From: Faecalibacterium sp. I4-3-84
Lineage (GTDB): Bacteria; Bacillota; Clostridia; Oscillospirales; Ruminococcaceae
Length of the DNA stretch: 64,000 nucleotides
Assembly (NCBI RefSeq): GCF_023347255.1
Contig: NZ_CP094466.1
Coordinates: forward strand, 2,666,001-2,730,000
Reading direction: 5' to 3'
The notes under the pieces were generated by a model. It was given only the letters and a program-made list of their open reading frames with translations, did no database searches and was not told the origin of the DNA. How positions within the stretch are numbered: the stretch's first letter is position 1; every line of letters begins with the position of its first letter. A program made the position numbers and the translations under genes. Of the stretch, positions 61,963 to 64,000 are shown in pieces.

Positions 61963-63570
61963 ATGAGCAAGGAATTCAACATCGGCATCTACATCCGCCT
62001 CTCAATGGCTGATGAAGATACTGGCTATGGCAGCAAGGCGGAAAGTGACAGCATCGGCAACCAACGTATGCTCATCAATCGCTTTCTTGACAATCATCCG
62101 GAGCTGTCTCGCTGTCAGCGGTCTGAGTTTGCGGATGACGGTTATACCGGCACGAACTTTCACCGTCCTCAATTCACGCAGATGATGGAGAAGGTCAAGC
62201 GCGGCGAAATCGATCTGATCTGCGTCAAAGACTTTTCCCGCTTTTCTCGTGACTACATTGAAACGGGAAACTATCTGGAATGCACTTTCCCATTCATGGG
62301 CGTCCGCTTTATCTCTATCAATGATGGCTATGACAGCGACGATTACAAAGGCACAACGGGCGGTCTGGAAGTGGTTATGCGCAGCATCATCTATGCGGCA
62401 TACAGCAAAGACCTCTCCGTAAAGACCACATCGGCAAAAATCCAGATGATGAAGCAAGGCAAGTATGTCGGTGGCTACGCTCCATACGGCTACGTCCTGC
62501 ATCCAACCATTCGGAACAAACTTGCCGTAGACCCGGAGGCGGCTGATGTGATCCGTCGTATTTTCCGCGAGGCGCTGGAAGGCAGCAACACCTCTCAGAT
62601 TGCCCGCAGCCTGAATGATGACGGCATCCCGACGCCGGGGCAATACTTCAAGGGCAAGCATCCCGACAAGAAGAAGTTCAGTAACATGAGCGAGAAAATC
62701 AGTTGGGAAACCGTGATGGTCTACAACATCCTCAAAAACCTTGTTTACACCGGAACACTGGTCAGCCGCAAAATGAAGTCCTGCGGTGTCGGCTCAAAAA
62801 GGCGTGTTGTCAATGAGCCGATTATCGTAGAAGGTACGCATGAAGCTATTATCAGCAAGGAAGACTTTGAGCTTGCTCAGAAGGTCATTCGAGGCGGAGG
62901 TCGGAATCCCACGCGCAAGCAGCATGACTATCCGCTCAAGGGACTCGTCCGCTGCGGTAACTGTAAACGTGCTATGACACGCCGAAAGAACAAGGCTGGC
63001 ATTCGATACTTCCAGTGCATTCACTCGGTCAACAACGGAAACACAGACTGTCCGGTTGGCAGGAGCTTTCCGGAAATGGATATTGAGAAGGTTGTCTTCC
63101 ATGCCCTTACTCAGTTTCTTGCTTTGGCACAGAAGGAAGCAATACAGAACCGCGAAGTCGGTGATCTGCGGAAATCTGCCATCAAGGAATGTGCTGATAA
63201 AATCCGCACTCTGCAAAAGCAGAACGAGCAGCACAAGGCGTCCAAGCTGAGGCTCTACGAGAAGTATGCAGCCGGAAGCATCACGAAGGAGGCGTACATT
63301 CAGCAGAAGGCGACAGCGGATGTGAAGATTGCTGAAAACGATGGAGTAATCCAGCGCAGTCACGAACGGATGAAAGAGCTTGACTCCGAGACCGCCTGTT
63401 CAGATGAAAAGCTGGATGCGGTCTGCGAACAGTACGCCGACTGCAAAGCTCTGACCCATGAGCTGACCCACACATTCATTTCTGCGGTCTACATTTACGA
63501 TCTTGACAACATAGAAATCGTCTGGAAGTTCAAGGACTTCCTCACTACATCAGAAGGAGAAGCCAAATGA
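61963..63570 (+). CDS. Large serine recombinase 3
   Basis: A 535-aa recombinase: IYIRLSMADED with Ser14, DDGYTGTNFHRPQF, VKDFSRFSRDYIETG; recombinase domain (GYVLHPTIRNKLAVDPEAADVIRRIF), zinc ribbon (CGNCKRAM ... HSVNNGNTDC), and C-terminal coiled coil. It begins directly after recombinase 2 and overlaps the small resolvase gene by 4 bp. Three adjacent recombinases suggest that they act as a set or that duplication has occurred. Confidence 0.93.
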   Translation: MSKEFNIGIYIRLSMADEDTGYGSKAESDSIGNQRMLINRFLDNHPELSRCQRSEFADDGYTGTNFHRPQFTQMMEKVKRGEIDLICVKDFSRFSRDYIETGNYLECTFPFMGVRFISINDGYDSDDYKGTTGGLEVVMRSIIYAAYSKDLSVKTTSAKIQMMKQGKYVGGYAPYGYVLHPTIRNKLAVDPEAADVIRRIFREALEGSNTSQIARSLNDDGIPTPGQYFKGKHPDKKKFSNMSEKISWETVMVYNILKNLVYTGTLVSRKMKSCGVGSKRRVVNEPIIVEGTHEAIISKEDFELAQKVIRGGGRNPTRKQHDYPLKGLVRCGNCKRAMTRRKNKAGIRYFQCIHSVNNGNTDCPVGRSFPEMDIEKVVFHALTQFLALAQKEAIQNREVGDLRKSAIKECADKIRTLQKQNEQHKASKLRLYEKYAAGSITKEAYIQQKATADVKIAENDGVIQRSHERMKELDSETACSDEKLDAVCEQYADCKALTHELTHTFISAVYIYDLDNIEIVWKFKDFLTTSEGEAK

Positions 63571-63962
63571 AAGTATTTCTTTATATCCGCGTTGCCTGTG
63601 CGGATCAGCTTGCGGCAGCAGACCAGCGGGAAGAGCTGGAACGCTATGCGAAGGACAAAGGCTATGAGGTGGCTGCTGCTGTGGCGGCAGACGGCATCTC
63701 CGGCGTCCATACGGAAGGTATCATGAACTTCCTGCTGAACGAAGCAAAGCGTCAGGACATCGGTACGATCCTCACCCGCGACACCTCGCGAATCAGCCGG
63801 GACACTTCCTCTTTCATGAGGTTTGAGCGAAAGTTCCGGGAGAACGGCATCCGGTTCGAGTATCTGTCCAAGCCTGACAACGAGCTTCCGGTCACTCCGA
63901 TGATGGAGGCGTTTGAAGCGGCGTATAAGAAACGTCGCACAAAGAACGGCAAAAGAGCATAG
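63567..63962 (+). CDS. Small resolvase-like protein without catalytic serine
   Basis: A 131-aa protein made only of a resolvase catalytic fold: YIRVACADQLAAADQREELERYAKDKGY, then DTSRISRD-like TRDTSRISRDTSSFMRF and FRENGIRFEYL. At the place of the nucleophile Ser (YxRxS) it has Ala10 (YIRVAC), so ordinary strand cleavage should not be possible; Cys11 is next to it. It has no DNA-binding tail beyond a basic end (KKRRTKNGKRA). It may be a regulatory partner of the large recombinases. The overlap with recombinase 3 implies co-translation. Confidence 0.82.
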   Translation: MKVFLYIRVACADQLAAADQREELERYAKDKGYEVAAAVAADGISGVHTEGIMNFLLNEAKRQDIGTILTRDTSRISRDTSSFMRFERKFRENGIRFEYLSKPDNELPVTPMMEAFEAAYKKRRTKNGKRA

Positions 63963-64000
63963 AGAAAACTCAAGCCGTTCATGGGTGGTTGTCCACCTAT
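63963..64000. other. Window end after the recombinase operon
   Basis: A GGTGG-TTGT-CCACC hairpin starts at 63984. It could be the operon terminator or lie near the element's right attachment site, but the window ends here. Confidence 0.3.

Overview
The window looks like the accessory genome of a gut-type Clostridia (Oscillospiraceae/Lachnospiraceae-like, possibly Faecalibacterium-related). The clues are the gene families: Maff2, PrgI, DUF4315, DUF4366, PcfB/DUF3801, TnpV and several large serine recombinases, which are typical of Tn1549/CTn-type integrative conjugative elements (ICEs) of these bacteria. Family calls come from reading the proteins; no database was searched. No tRNA, rRNA or CRISPR array was recognised, and nothing is clearly host chromosome.

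Layout: (1) 1-8.87 kb is the front of a first ICE (A): parA-parB, a frameshifted MazF-like gene, a small TnpW-like gene, then an AT-richer cargo on the minus strand (DUF1413 gene, AAA ATPase, subtilisin-like protease; an IetAS-like defence or plasmid-stability pair), then DUF3846, PcfB and a coupling-protein gene broken just after its Walker A. (2) 8.9-9.3 kb is a broken serine recombinase. (3) 9.3-23.8 kb is the conjugation module of a second ICE (B): antirepressor, replication-initiator-like protein, PcfB, VirD4, Maff2, a deletion scar where TrbL/VirB6 should be, PrgI, VirB4, an adenine/cytosine-N4-type methyltransferase, NlpC/P60 hydrolase, DUF4315, DUF4366 and a 3'-truncated topoisomerase III. 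(4) 23.8-29.3 kb is an inserted element with its own recombinase, TnpV and an Eco29kI-like type II restriction-modification pair.

(5) 29.3-40.9 kb carries a DinG-like helicase stub, a NYN-domain protein and a type I restriction system whose specificity genes are arranged for inversion: two N-terminal halves, two C-terminal halves, four copies of a 14-bp site and a tyrosine recombinase in the middle. (6) 41-42.9 kb is a mobilisation module (relaxase, MobC, hairpin-rich oriT candidate). (7) 42.9-55.9 kb is a long leftward gene set (XRE repressor, ImmA/IrrE protease, a second HExxH protein, hypothetical genes, flavodoxin, macro-domain protein, Y-family polymerase with YolD, then vWA and SIMPL proteins) facing a short rightward set headed by another ImmA/IrrE-like protease. 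Two near-consensus promoters point at each other between them, as in a lysogeny-type switch.

(8) 56.4-63.96 kb is the recombination end: a TnpW-like small protein, three tandem large serine recombinases (the second split by an IS110-family element with structured ends) and a small resolvase-like protein that lacks the usual catalytic serine.

Taken together this is a nested mosaic of at least three mobile elements. ICE B keeps most of a type IV secretion system but has lost TrbL and the end of topB. The third element supplies a relaxase and recombinases and carries much of the defence and stress cargo. The segment order rests on gene breakpoints visible in the sequence; the order of the insertion events is inference.
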